A stretch of 64,000 bases of DNA from Diplonema papillatum (Eukaryota; Euglenozoa; Diplonemea; Diplonemida; Diplonemidae), in assembly GCA_030068145.1 (NCBI GenBank), contig JAPJBO010000454.1, forward strand, positions 115,778-179,777, in the 5' to 3' direction. Of this stretch, positions 43,320 through 54,200 are shown one piece after another (within the stretch, counting starts at the first letter, position 1; each line of letters opens with the position of its first letter). The position numbers and the translations under genes are program-made. Under the pieces are notes generated by a model. The model did no database searches. It had not been told where the DNA came from and saw nothing but the letters and a program-made list of their open reading frames with translations.

Positions 43320-43588
43320 GAAAGCAGAAACGTGGTCAACCTCCGCTTTCTTATCTCGATGTGCTCCAACGCGACCTCGGCATGTCGAACACGGAGGAGA
43401 TCCGGGAGCTGATGGCAGACAGGGTAGCGTGGGACGCGAAGGTCCAGCGGGTGGTGGAGGCCACTAGGCAGAGAACCGTGCGGCCGCCGCGGAAGACGCG
43501 GAAAGGCATGAAGGCACGTGGGACCGGATCCAGACGACCCCCGGAAGCGCGTGATCTCGCAGGCTGCGCGGCGCATGCGCAAGGTTAA
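43320..43588 (+). pseudogene. LINE-type RT C-terminal fragment
   Basis: QKRGQPPLSYLDVLQRDLGM ... MADRVAWDAKVQRVV has the pattern of the extreme C-terminus of many non-LTR reverse transcriptases (RGRP-x-W-x4-DL-...-DR-x2-W). No catalytic region is present. The frame shifts near 43520 into the next ORF. Confidence 0.55.
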
Positions 43589-43847
43589 TGCGCTGAAGTA
43601 CATCGACCAACTCATTTGTGCGGCACCGACCTGCCACGTTCAAGCTTGCTCCGACCACTGCACCCTCTGCCGACGCTCGCTAGCCGTCGACGCTCATGAC
43701 GGCAGCCCCATCCTGAAGTGCAAATACTGCCGACGCGTCACTGCTGCTGTGTGCGCTCGGATTGGCGCCGCTCAAGCGGCCACCTTATGTCACTCGTTCG
43801 TTTGTAAAGATTGCTCCGTTCTTCTCCCTGACTTGTTCCCGGATTAG
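43518..43847 (+). CDS. Cys-rich zinc-finger-like ORF (LINE tail?)
   Basis: 109 codons, overlapping the preceding fragment in another frame; a single frameshift would join them. CSDHCTLC, CKYC, VCARIG and CHSFVCKDC give eight or more ordered Cys/His, consistent with a PHD- or RING-like cross-brace (inference). The end, from HSFVCKDC to DLFPD and the 3' flank, recurs at 32070-32145, and the last 20 bases at 25858. This marks a dispersed element's 3' end. Confidence 0.4.
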   Translation: MGPDPDDPRKRVISQAARRMRKVNALKYIDQLICAAPTCHVQACSDHCTLCRRSLAVDAHDGSPILKCKYCRRVTAAVCARIGAAQAATLCHSFVCKDCSVLLPDLFPD

Positions 43848-43904
43848 GATGACACATACTGCTACTACTTGACGTGTCTTTACCCTGCAGGCTCAGTGTC
43901 CGAA

Positions 43905-44560
43905 CTTCAGATTGGGTTGTGGCCTTTCCGACACACGTATATGTCCCCGTCCGTAAAGGGTAAAACTACTTTAGTATACGGTAGGAACTGGAGCAAAGCG
44001 CATGGCAGGATGAGAACACCACCCGAGCCTTCAACAGGAGAATTCGGGTGGGTTGAGGTGGGTCTTCTGAGACTGAATTCTTCTAAATGGGTTTATTAGC
44101 GAAGGGTCAAATGTTCACTAACCCCAAATTCAAGCCAAAAACTTCACTTATTTGACCGTTCAGCAATAAAAAAAAACTCTCCAAGAGAACCCATCCGTCA
44201 ACGGTCGCACGGAGACCCCGAAACCCCGGAATTGCAAGCGAACTTTAACTCTAAAAGGCACTATTCCACGAGAAAGTACATATAAAAACGCGGACAACAG
44301 ACCGGTACGGGCTACAAGGCAACCCCTGCTCAACTTTACAGAACTCAATGCTCAACTCAACTGGCTCACCTCTCGCGCATGCATCAAGTTTTCTTCGAAG
44401 AAAATTAAAACAGAAAGGGGAAAGGGAAAGGGTCGTAAGGTGCGTCGCGTTCTTATCTCCATCCAGCCCCATAAATGAATACAGAACAACGCGCCGCGAT
44501 TCTTTCCCTCCGTTCGAACGTGCGAGGAGATGACTGGAAGAGAAGCAATTGTCCCCCCCC
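43905..44560. other. Unassigned stretch with repeat C fragment
   Basis: Bases 44080-44165 resemble 56453-56540 (TAGTGAAGGGTCAA and AAAAGCTTCACT blocks). Bases 44176-44256 are a 3'-end repeat C fragment. A TATA-like CATATAAAAAC is at about 44279. No supported gene. Confidence 0.45.
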
Positions 44561-44582
44561 CACCCCCTACGTTTCGTCTCGT

Positions 44583-44948
44583 TCCTGCTGGTGGCGGAGA
44601 TCCTGGCAGAACGTGCGAGGCACGTCAACCAAGAGTGGACGGACCGCAAAGCAAGGCCTCCGTGGGAGCTTTGCGGGCAGAATCCGGCGCGAAGGTACGA
44701 TTTCCCGTATCAGCGGGTCACCCATAGGGCTTGGGCGTGGTTTGCGGTACTGGGACGAGCGAACCTTCCTCGCCCTCGTGGACTGGCTCGTGGTCATCGA
44801 CCGACGACGTAGCATCGGTCGAGCTCTCGCTGGCGACTTTGAGCTGTACTCCGGCCTGGACGTGCGGCTGCCCCAGAAGGAGGCGAACACGCTTCGCGAG
44901 AAGGCGAACGGCATGCGCTGCATGATCAGCGCATGGGCAAGAAACTGA
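44583..44948 (+). pseudogene. Internal fragment of a related retrotransposon ORF2
   Basis: AEILAERARHVNQEWTDRKA ... HRAWAWF and, after a frameshift at about 44745, RYWDERTFLALVDWLVV ... DFELYSGLDVRLPQKEANTL, REKANGMRCMISA. These parallel AEILAERAR, RYWDERTFLAAIDWL, DFELFSGLDI and REKANGMRCMLSA of the main element. Truncated and frameshifted. Confidence 0.8.
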
Positions 44949-45002
44949 CAATGGAGCGGGAACGCTACGCCGCGACTAGCAAGAAGGCGATGCGGACCCC
45001 GT

Positions 45003-45216
45003 TTTTTTTTTAGAGTTAAAGTTTGCTTGAAATTCCGGGGTTTTAGGGTCTCCGTGTGACCGTTCATGAATGGGTTCTCTTAGAGCAAGAAAGGGCTATG
45101 TGGTTACGGGTTGTATATTTGGTGCGCGCTTTCGTTATGGCTAGCCATGTCCGGGACTGTTTGTGACCGACACAAAGTACATTTCTTCGTGGAGTGCAAT
45201 CCCACGTTCTATAAGT
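45003..45216 (-). repeat. Repeat C, reverse-oriented with A tail
   Basis: A T-run at 45003-45012 is the A tail of a minus-strand copy, then AGAGTTAAAGTTTGCTTG and onward to CCCACGTTCTATAAG. The plus strand of its 5' part reads VCDRHKVHFFVECNPT, like the finger VCDRHRMTRCVECNTP of the main retrotransposon. Confidence 0.7.
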
Positions 45217-45281
45217 TGAGCATTGAGTTCTTTAAAGTGCAAGTGCCATCAAGGCAGGAGAGCACCGTTCACGGGCTAGTG

Positions 45282-45640
45282 TTACTTTATGACGTCGTCC
45301 GTCGGGAGAGTCAACGATGATGAGGATGGGGTCAAACTGGTCATTTCCGAGTCAAGTTCTATTTCCGCTCGCTTTCGCGGTGTAGACTTTCCGGGCCGTT
45401 TTGGCTGTTTCCGGGTCGACAATGGGGAAGGAGTCAGGTATTCCATTTCGTGATCGAGCGTAGAGCTGTTCGTGGCCTGCCGCGATCGCTTCGATCTTCG
45501 TGGCTTCCCTGTCGGGGATGCGAGCTTCGAGGACTCCTGCAGGGGTCGCTTCCGCCCCTCTCTAATAAACCCATTTACGGTATTATACGACACCTGCTTC
45601 ACAAATTCAATCACACCTGCTATTGTCACCGTGGGTAACC
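45282..45640 (-). pseudogene. ORF2 3'-tail of a related retrotransposon family
   Basis: A minus-strand frame of at least 115 codons: basic, Ser/Thr-rich, with LDHEMEYLTPSP and ELDSEMTSLTPSSSS, ending LPTDDVIK. The main element ends ELDITSLVSPSSS ... DDVFK with the same doubled motif. Just downstream on this strand (45219-45233) lies AAAGAACTCAATGCT, also found in the rDNA flank at 23663-23677. Confidence 0.65.
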
Positions 45641-45731
45641 CCTGTCTTTTTTTTCAACCAACCTAAACTGCTGACAAACGGTCAAGTTAATGAGCAAGAA
45701 AAGAAAAGAGGTCACTAACCCAAACAACTTC

Positions 45732-45805
45732 TGCCGGTAGAGTAAACCTGCCTAAAGAAAACAACTGCCTTCGGGTGGGCTGACACTTGCTGTCGTCGGG
45801 GGGGA
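45732..45805. repeat. Dispersed repeat I, third copy
   Basis: TGCCGGTAGAGTAAACCTGC and CTTCGGGTGGGCTGACAC, as at 3971-4050 and 28211-28300. Confidence 0.7.
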
Positions 45806-46072
45806 AAATGCTTCATGGGTTTGAAGAGCGCGTGGTGCTTGCACCACTGAGGCCAGGTTATTTAACCGCGGATTTATTGGTCCACATGCAGGGGTGTCCA
45901 GGCCCACTAGTGGTCAAGGCCGCACAGCCAGGTGTCGCCAAGTCCAGTAGCGACGCTATTTCTTTTGCCGTCGCACATAAGGGGAAAGGTTTTTTTTTCC
46001 CTCGAACCTTAAGCGCCCACACGTGGACCACACGTATTTTCTCTGAGACCGAAAACGGAGCGTAAGCCCTGC

Positions 46073-46402
46073 CCTTATGCTCTACGCGAGATTTCTGTTC
46101 CCGCTGAGCTTGCCTTAGGACACCTGCGTTAATGTGTAACAGATGTGCCGCCCCAGCCAAACTCCCCACCTGACTGGTGTCTCCAAACGAGGATTCGCGA
46201 GCCGAAGCCCGTTTGTCGCTGGAAACGGATAAGCTACGGATCCGAAGACCCTAACCCCACAAGGGAGCAGCTGCCGTCTTCCCATCATTGGATGGGTAAA
46301 GCGACAACAAGAGTAGTGGTATTTCATTGTTGCGGCCTCCCCACCTATTCTACACCTCTCGTGTCACTGCACAAAGTCAGACTAGAGTCAAACTCAACAG
46401 GA
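46073..46402 (-). rRNA. LSU rRNA fragment, domains IV-V, pseudogene
   Basis: Antisense: CTCTACGCGAGATTTCTGTT, TAGGACACCTGCGTTA, CACCTGACTGGTGTCTCC, TGGTATTTCATTGTTGCGGC and AGACTAGAGTCAAACTCAAC. It overlaps the fragments at 9685 and 55384 in LSU coordinates and extends further towards the LSU 5' end. Confidence 0.85.
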
Positions 46403-48599
46403 TGCTGATTTCGGCGTGGGCACGTTCGTCGGCCCCCCTGTTCCCCGGACCGAGCCGAAAGGCATTTCCCCCCAAATCTCGCCGCTGCAGGGATTATCCT
46501 GTGTGGTTCAAAAAAATATTTTCAAAACAGGCCGGTTGAAAAAGGTTTTCTTAACCACGGGAGTTTCTGGTGAAAACTTTTTGTGCTTGCAAGGCCAGTG
46601 TCACGGAAGCTAGAGGACCCGCAAGACCCACACGTGGGGTCTACAACAAAGTGGCGAAGCAGCAACACGCCCCACGAAGGTCGCATACCAGGCTTACAGG
46701 TCATCAAAAAAACCTCGCTCAACGTGGAAAAAAAATCTTTCCGGCCATGCTACAGACTTTTTTAACCACAATTCTCCCGAATTTCGGGGATTAGAATAAT
46801 CCCTGCGCCGCTGCGGGAAAAAAAAAAAAAAGAACTTAATGAACGCCGTCACAGGCAACTGACTGAGCGAATATCGCCGGAAACACAAAAACACGCTCGG
46901 CGGGATCCGAACCCCGGATCCATGAGTCGGGAACGTCATGCACTGACAACTCGCGGAAAAAAAAAGGGTTTTGTGCGTGCCGGGTGATCGTTTTCCCACT
47001 TGTATTTACCCTGTGTGTATTCAGGTAAGGAATTCTGATCAACCACCAAAACACGCTGCCTACGTCTTTTTAGCCTGCACAATACATTGAAGGGCAACCC
47101 ACAAGATTGTTAGTACTAAAAAGTGACGTGGCTCTTATTATTTACGCACAGCCGGAGTACTAAAAAAAGTCCACCCTTATCGGTACGGTGGATCCTGTTC
47201 TCAGGCTAGTTCTTTGAGAACAAGGTGAGGTGGTTCCTTGTGCCTCCTCTTCGCCATCCTTGGCGATTGTTTGTTTTCGTGTTCAAAGGCAAAAAGCACT
47301 ACGTTTTTGGTAGAGGTATGTCCTGGATAGGGGTACCCTATGGTTTTCCCCGAAAAGTGGGATACCTCGCAAGAGAGCTAAATTTGAGATTTTCAAATTT
47401 TCCAAAACCTCTAGATTCGGATTATTAAACTCCCCAGTAGTCCCCTGGTGGTAGTGGGGTCATGCGTGTTTGAACTTGATATGCAGCAACAATCTGTGAC
47501 GATAGACTGCACAAGCCGCAGTAGGCATGCGTGTAGCTGTCTACGCTGCATCTTGCTGTCAGTTCGGTGTGGGGCGTCACATTTCTTTACGGTGCACTGG
47601 TCATTTGAAAAACAGCGTATTGTAAAGGGGGTCGAATATAAAAATCTATCTAAGAAAAGTTCCGGGTAGCTGAACAGTAGCAGCATCAAACCCCCTATAC
47701 TAATCATATTACTACTGAAAAAGTGCTTAGTAGTAAAATAATGACTGCTGCAGTAGTGATTCTTACTGATGGTCAAATATTCTTACCAGTGCAGTGGTCA
47801 TTCTTACAAGTGATTTTACTGTTTCTTACGAGTAACTACCGCATTTTGTGAAGGAAACCCTTTACAAAGCGTACTTTTTCTTCCCACAAAAGTGGGCCCA
47901 TTCACTTGTAAGAATGACTACTGCATATTAGTAGATCAGTAGTAAGTGACCAGTAAATGGCATGGCTAGTGCACCGTGTTGTTGCTCCACCCCCACCAGA
48001 AAGTCCAAAAAACCCATGGTAAAGAAAGTAGAAGGAGAAAAAAGAAGTTGTCGACAACGAAAGAAAGAAAAGAACAGAAAAGAAGACTCTGCATTCCGCG
48101 AAGAAGACTTGATGCTAGCATCAAACACATGAGAGGCAAGTAGCGCCTGAACACGAAACTAAGATTTTCCCCCACTCTCCACCCTACCACCCCCACACGA
48201 GGGGCTTTGCGAGCCTCGGTCTGGAAGTAGGGCAACCTGCCCGCCCCGTAAACGAGATTTCTTCCCTCCCCGCCCCGCTCTTTCCCTTCCTTTTGTTGCG
48301 ATCGTCCTGGTTACCCGAAGCCGAACCCCTCCCCCTCTGCATTCCGCGAAGAAGACTTGATGCTAGCATCAAACACATGAGAGGCAAGTAGCGCCTGAAC
48401 ACGAAACTAAGATTTTCCCCCGACCCCCCTCACGCCCTCAACTCAACTGTAACACCACGGATGGCATGAGAAGCACTGACATTCGTGTCCAACGCGCAGT
48501 ATGGCCGCATATTGTGCTTGTCATCGCGGTGTCCTTCAACCAACACTGCTAACGTGTCCACTGCGTCCCATAGTCATGTTGCAGGCTGTCGCCAAGGAG
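46403..48599. other. Unassigned stretch with repeat G fragments
   Basis: Two nearly identical 85-bp repeat G pieces, 48088-48171 and 48336-48421 (GCGAAGAAGACTTGATGCTA onward), flank about 165 bp. Bases 47590-47990 contain AT-rich sequence related to 590-735. No supported gene. Confidence 0.45.
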
Positions 48600-48629
48600 A
48601 ATGAAACACGTCGACACGAGTCGGTATCA

Positions 48630-48672
48630 AGCAGAATTGTCCAAGGGTTGGATTGGTACCCCACTATTAAAC

Positions 48673-48703
<31 letters not shown>

Positions 48704-48845
48704 TCGTCAGACACGTTGGATTAACCCTCCTGATGGAGAGAGAGAGAGCCCATCGGGTCTGCGCATTCCGACAGCAATGCGAGGTTGTACGGAAGGACCT
48801 CCCGTTTCTAGTCCCTGGTATAAGCACCAGCCGCGAATATTCTGC
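48630..48845 (+). rRNA. LSU rRNA fragment, domain VI, decayed pseudogene
   Basis: Sense: AAGCAGAATTGTCCAAGGGT, GGGAACGTGAGCTGGGTTTA, GACCGTCGTG and GAGAGAGCCCATCGGGTCTG. The sarcin-ricin loop position reads TGTACGGAAGGACC instead of AGTACGAGAGGAAC, so the copy is not functional. It retains a segment deleted in the 55-kb copy. Confidence 0.8.
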
Positions 48846-49089
48846 AAAGGACGCAGAGTCGCAAACCCCGAAAAAAAATGGGTACAACCTGGGACACCCA
48901 GCCCCATTTCGGGGGGTGTCCCAGGTTTTACCCGGTTCAACATTAATCCAATTACGGAAGCCACAACAGCAGGCGAGCTCTCGGGAGATGAAAGGGGACC
49001 GGCTTCACGTCCGCCCGTGGCTTGAAGCAGTGTTTTTCCTGTGGCTAAAAAATATCTTTTCGCCCAAAAACGAAAATGGGGTTGGCTCA

Positions 49090-49305
49090 AAAATACTCGA
49101 GGGGCTGCCTTGGTGCTTACTTCGAAGGAGGCTAGAGGGGGAGAAACGATACAACTACAAAATGGGTCTTTTTTGTTGAACGCTTACGCCCGCCACTGAA
49201 CCCAGATTCACCTGTGTTTCGTGTGGGCTACAGCACATTTACCTCCTTTGATCTTTTGCAGCTGGCAGCCTCCTCAAGTATTTCCTACAAAGCAGGTGCT
49301 TTTAT
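49090..49305 (+). mobile_element. Repeat B, inverted-repeat element
   Basis: AAATACTCGAGGGGCTGCC ... GGCAGCCTCCTCAAGTATTT, as at 27699-27906. Confidence 0.8.
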
Positions 49306-49679
49306 AAAAACTTTTTTTCGCCACAGGAATTCCATCTAAGCCAGAAACCACAACCTGCCGACCCTCCTAACACCACGCAAAAAGATCGGTCGAGAGAAAA
49401 ATGTTGACCTCTTTTTGTGAATCGTGAAATTTCTTAGCCAACCAATTTCATTTTGTTGGCTAAGCGGAAAACTACTGGCTCGAAGGATCAAAAAGACGAG
49501 TGTAGACACGGGGGGGGCACCGCCGTCGAGCAGAGCATATCATTCCAAACACACACGGTCCTTGCACTCTCCTCATCTTAACCCTTCCGCTCAACTAATT
49601 CACAACCGCCGCTTTGATAAAAATGGAGTTTCCGCCCGCCTTTTCTTTGCTTGTGCTACCCTTGTGGGCATCGTCGCCA

Positions 49680-51085
49680 GCGACACCTCGCGCTCGAAGT
49701 GCAATACGCAACAAGCCTGCGTGCAAAGACAGCACCCGAACGTGAAGTGCAAAGGCAACAGCAACGCGCCCCGGACGTGCCTAGCGCACACGCCTGGAGT
49801 GGAGAGAGAGGGAAAGTGCAACAAGCCGCAAGTGCAAAGCGTCGTAGCACGCCTGGAATGCAAAGTGTGACATGCCGGAGGCACAAACGCCGGAGTGCGT
49901 AGGCAACACCGAAAGTGCAAACCGCAATAGGCCTGAGGTGCAAAGTGCAACGAGCCAAGCGCAACACGCCTGGAGTGCAAAGTGCAACAAGCAGCAAGTG
50001 CAAAGCGTAACATGCCGGAACACAAACGCCGAAGTGCGTAGGCAACACCGGAAGTGCAAACCGTAATAGGCCTGAGGTACAAAGTGCAACAAGCCGCAAG
50101 TGTGAAGCGCAACACGCCTGGAGTGCACAGTGCAACAAGCCGCAAGTGTGAAGGCAACACCGGAAGTGCAAAGCGTAACACGCCTGGAGTGCAAAAATGC
50201 GACATGCCGGAAGCACAAACGCCGAAGTGCGTAGGCAACACCGGAAGCGCAAACCGCAATAGGCCTGAGAAAGTGCAACACGCCGCAAGTGTGAAGCGTA
50301 ACACGCCTGGGGTGCAAAATGCGACATGCCGGAAGCACAAACGCCGAAGTGTGTAGGCAACACCGGAAGTGCAAACCGCAATAGGCCTGAGGTGCAAAGT
50401 GCAACAAGCCGCAAGTGTGAAGCGCAACACGCCTGGAGTGCAAAGTGCAACAAGCCGCAAGTGCAAAGCGTAACATGCCGGTGCACAAACGCCGAAGTGC
50501 GTAGGCAACACCGGAAGTGCAAACCGCAATAGGCCTGAGGTGCAAAGTGCAACAAGCCGCAAGTGTGAAGCGCAACACGCCTGGAGTGCACAGTGCAACA
50601 AGCCGCAAGTGTGAAGGCAACACCGGAAGTGCAAAACGCAATAGGCCTGGAGTGCAAAGTGCAACAAGCCGCAAGTGCAAAGCGTAACACGCCTGGTGTG
50701 CAAAATGCGACATGCCGGAAGCACAAACGCCGAAGTGCGTAGGCAACACCGGAAGCGCAAACCGCAAGAGGCCTGAGAAAGTGCAACACGCCGCAAGTGT
50801 GAAGCGCAACACGCCTGGGGTGCAAAATGCGACATGCCGGAAGCACAAACGCCGAAGTGTGAAGGCAAACACCGGAAGTGCAAACCGCAATAGGCCTGAG
50901 GTGCAAAGTGCAACAAGCCGCAAGTGTGAAGTGCAACAAGCCGCAAGCGCAAAGCGTAACACGCCAGGAGTGCAAAGTGCGACATGCCGGAAGCACAAAC
51001 GCCGAAGTGCGTAGGCAACGCGAAGGCAACACCGGAGTGCAAGCCGCAAAAGGCCTGAGGTGTCAAGAAGTGCAACAAGCCTAGC
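49680..51085. repeat. Complex tandem array of GTGCAA-CAAGCC-type modules
   Basis: Imperfect higher-order repeats assembled from blocks such as AGTGCAACAAGCCGCAAGTG, GCAACACGCCTGGAGTGCAA, CGACATGCCGGAAGCACAAA and GCAATAGGCCTGAG. All three minus frames stay open for 420-500 codons because the blocks lack stops on that strand. No signal selects one frame. Confidence 0.85.
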
Positions 51086-51236
51086 AGGATCAAATAATGG
51101 CAGTGTTTTTAGACAACCAGACGCGTGCCAAATTACTGTTATTATTCGACCCCCCCTCCTTTAAAATTCCGGACCTTCAAACCTCAACAACAACACACTG
51201 ATCACCCGAGGAGATAGAAAGAAAAGGAGAGGCAAA

Positions 51237-54200
51237 ATGAACCCGTACACCCAACCGAACCAGGCCCCCGTGAACCCGCAGCTGATGGCGCAGCTGACGC
51301 AATGGTTCGGCTTCGTCGACAGAGACAGGTCCGGGCGAGTGGACACGAAGGAGTTGCAAGGCGCCTTGAAGCAGTCTGGCCTCAACTTCTCTCTGATGAG
51401 CTGCAACTTGCTGCTCCGCCTCTTCGACACCGATCGAACCGGGCAAGTAACGTTCCAAGGGTTCTGCTCTCTCTACCAGTGGATCCAGGCGAAACAAGCG
51501 GTATGCTATCTCTGTGGGGCGGCTATGATGGCAGGTGGTGGTGTGGATACAACATGACTCATTCGGCCTGACAGTCCGACGAAGTCATCGAGTCGTGCCA
51601 TTTCCTTTGTCTCTCCTTGTGTTCTCGAGAAACACGTGTCGATTCTCGTTTTCGTTTTTAGCCACATGCAATGTGTGATGAAACTGAACCGCCCAAGTAG
51701 GACCTTCTGATCATGATCATTTGCAAATTTGCCACCTGAAACCACGTCCAGGATTTGGGCTCAGGGTAGTGCGGTCAACGCAAACCGCCGCACATAGAGG
51801 GAAAGGTTTCTTTGCCCTCGAACCTTAAGCGCCCACAGTGTGGACCACGAACGAAAACTCTAGTTTCCCTTTCTACTTTCTCCTACTCTCGCGGTGTAAG
51901 GTTTCTGTAGGCTTCGTGCAAGGAAACCGTCAGTTCTTTTGTCAAGAGGCAGCTGCGTGTTCGTGCACGCGTGTCGCCCTGTGTGATGGTTACTTGTATA
52001 AGCACCTGCTTTGGAGGAAATGCTTGAGGAGACTGCCAGTCGCGAAAGATCAAAGGATAAGAATAGTTTGGTGCTCATCGGCATGCCGGTGACTCCCCAC
52101 TGTGCTGTAGCCCACACGAAACACAGGTAAATCTGGGTTTATTGGCGGGCGTAGGCGTTCAACAAAAAAGACCCACGTTGTAGTTGTATTGTTTTCTCCC
52201 CCCCCCTTTGGGATTGGTCTGCGTTCAAGAGCGAAACATGAGACGAAGAACGAGGTGCACACAACACCGCGGTGAAAAAAATACAGGGGGCTAGTCCCTC
52301 AAGGTTTCATTCCCCACTTTGGGAGCCGTACACTCCCCTCTTTACAACTTTCTATTTTGCATCCCTTTCCTAGACGACATCTTCCTCGAAGAAGACTTGA
52401 TGCTAGCATCAACCATGCATGAGAAGCAGTGCTCTGCCTAAACATTAAACTAAGATTTTCCCCCCCTCACACCCATTCCAAGCACGTTCTTGCAAACCCC
52501 CCCCCCCTCACACTCAAACAGTCGTTCTTTCACTTCGACCCCGACCAAAGGAGTCTGTCTTTTCTCGTGGTCAACTCCCCCCCGGTAAAATTACCCACAC
52601 CCACTCAAACAGTCGTTCTATCACTTCGATCGTGACCGATCAGGCAGTCTCGACATCGGCGAAGTGTTCCAAGCACTCACACACACCGGCCTAAACCTCG
52701 ACCAACACGCATTCTACGCAGCTGTCAAAGTATGTGCGGGGACGACGTGCCGCCAAAGCGAGCAAACAGTACTTGGCACCGACGAGAGTTCCTACAAAGT
52801 GTCCCGAAGATGCTGAGTCGGCATCGCTTGTCTGCCTTGATGCTTCAGTACGCAAAAAGTGCGCCCCAGTTTGGGTTTCTGATGTTTTTCCTCAAGGAAT
52901 TGCCTTGTGGAAGTGATTCTGCATCGTTTTTCCATTCTGCAGCCATTACCTTAGCCTAAACAAGCATCCGACCAGTTATCTTGGATTTCCTGAGCATTTT
53001 AGGACCACCTGAGTGGTAGGTTTCCAGTTTTGGGTTGCTGGGGGCTCCATAGCTTTGTTTGTACGTGCCGGGATAGTAGTGAGTGATGGTCGCTAGGCCA
53101 ATATTTCGTTCGTATCTGCTTTGAGGGGCGCGATCCGAGGGTCAGTGTCAAGTCCAGAACTTGAATCAGAAGCCCTCCACGAAGGAACGTACTTGGTGTC
53201 GGTCACAAACAGTCCCGGACCTGGCTAGCCATAACCCATAACGAACGCGTGCACCAAATATACAACCCGTAACCACATAGCCCTTTCTTGCTCTAAGAGA
53301 ACCTTAAACAAGAGTCGAAGATTAGCGTCGAAACTTCCTGGCTTTTCACGCCGTAGCAGAACGACCACACCCTACCCAATCCCAAGCACCCCCTAAACGC
53401 GTGAGGGGACTTCACAAGGTTTCACAACGGAGTGACACAACACCCGAAACGAGCTGCACCCTCTCACTTTTCTCAACCCCCCGCCATACTCAAGCCTCTA
53501 CGGTCAACCGGAGACTTTAAAATACCGACCTTCTATTCCACAAATAACGCTAGAACCCATTTAACAACGGTCACACGGAGACCCTGAACCCCCGGAATTT
53601 CAAGCGAACTTTAACTCTAAAAAGAGCGGTGACAATGCCGCAGCTCTTCTTGGCCTCGGCAAAACGAGATGGGCTGCGGAGAGGTCGACGTGCCGACGTA
53701 TCGACCGCTTGCAATATGCGGAGAGTTGGTGACGCACGGCGAGGGTCTTTCCGTTGTAGCAGCTGTCAGTCACAAAACAGGACTCGCCATTCCTCATGAT
53801 GAAAAGTGGACACCAAAAAAACAACCCACACCCGCACCAGCCCTCACTTAACGATGGTCGCCCGGTGGCCCTAACATACCGGAATCTCAAGCGAACTTCG
53901 CGGGAGATGCGTGTCCAAGTTCTTAAAAGGTCTCTCCAAGTTCACCACCTCGAAGCAGCAGTGTGTGGATGAAACAACCGAGTGATGGCACACGACTCAG
54001 TTCGGGGTAGAATGCAAATAATCTGTGGCGAGAATCTGCATCGCCCGCACGACTCAGGACTTGTATACCTGCTGTGTTTGTGCGTCGTGTCGTGTTGGGG
54101 TAGACCCGAGGTCCGTCGCTGCTAGCGGGCCCTGAGAGGAGGGAAATAAGATCTCTTTCATTTGAGTGATGTGCGTGTACTCGTTGCATTGGGGAAAGGC

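Larger units (their letters stand above)
43287..43904 (+). repeat. 36-bp direct repeats flanking a LINE-like fragment
   Basis: TTGACGTGTCTTTACCCTGC and the following 16 bases occur exactly at 43287-43322 and 43869-43904. Each contains an acceptor-like CCCTGCAG. Confidence 0.85.

Noticed and set aside
43861-43904. Target-site duplication for the 36-bp repeats
   Set aside because: Far longer than usual target duplications and containing coding-like and splice-like sequence; treated as a sequence duplication.
49600-51093. Minus-strand Cys-rich ORFs of 422-497 codons
   Set aside because: Three overlapping frames are equally open across shuffled repeats; nothing singles out one as a gene.
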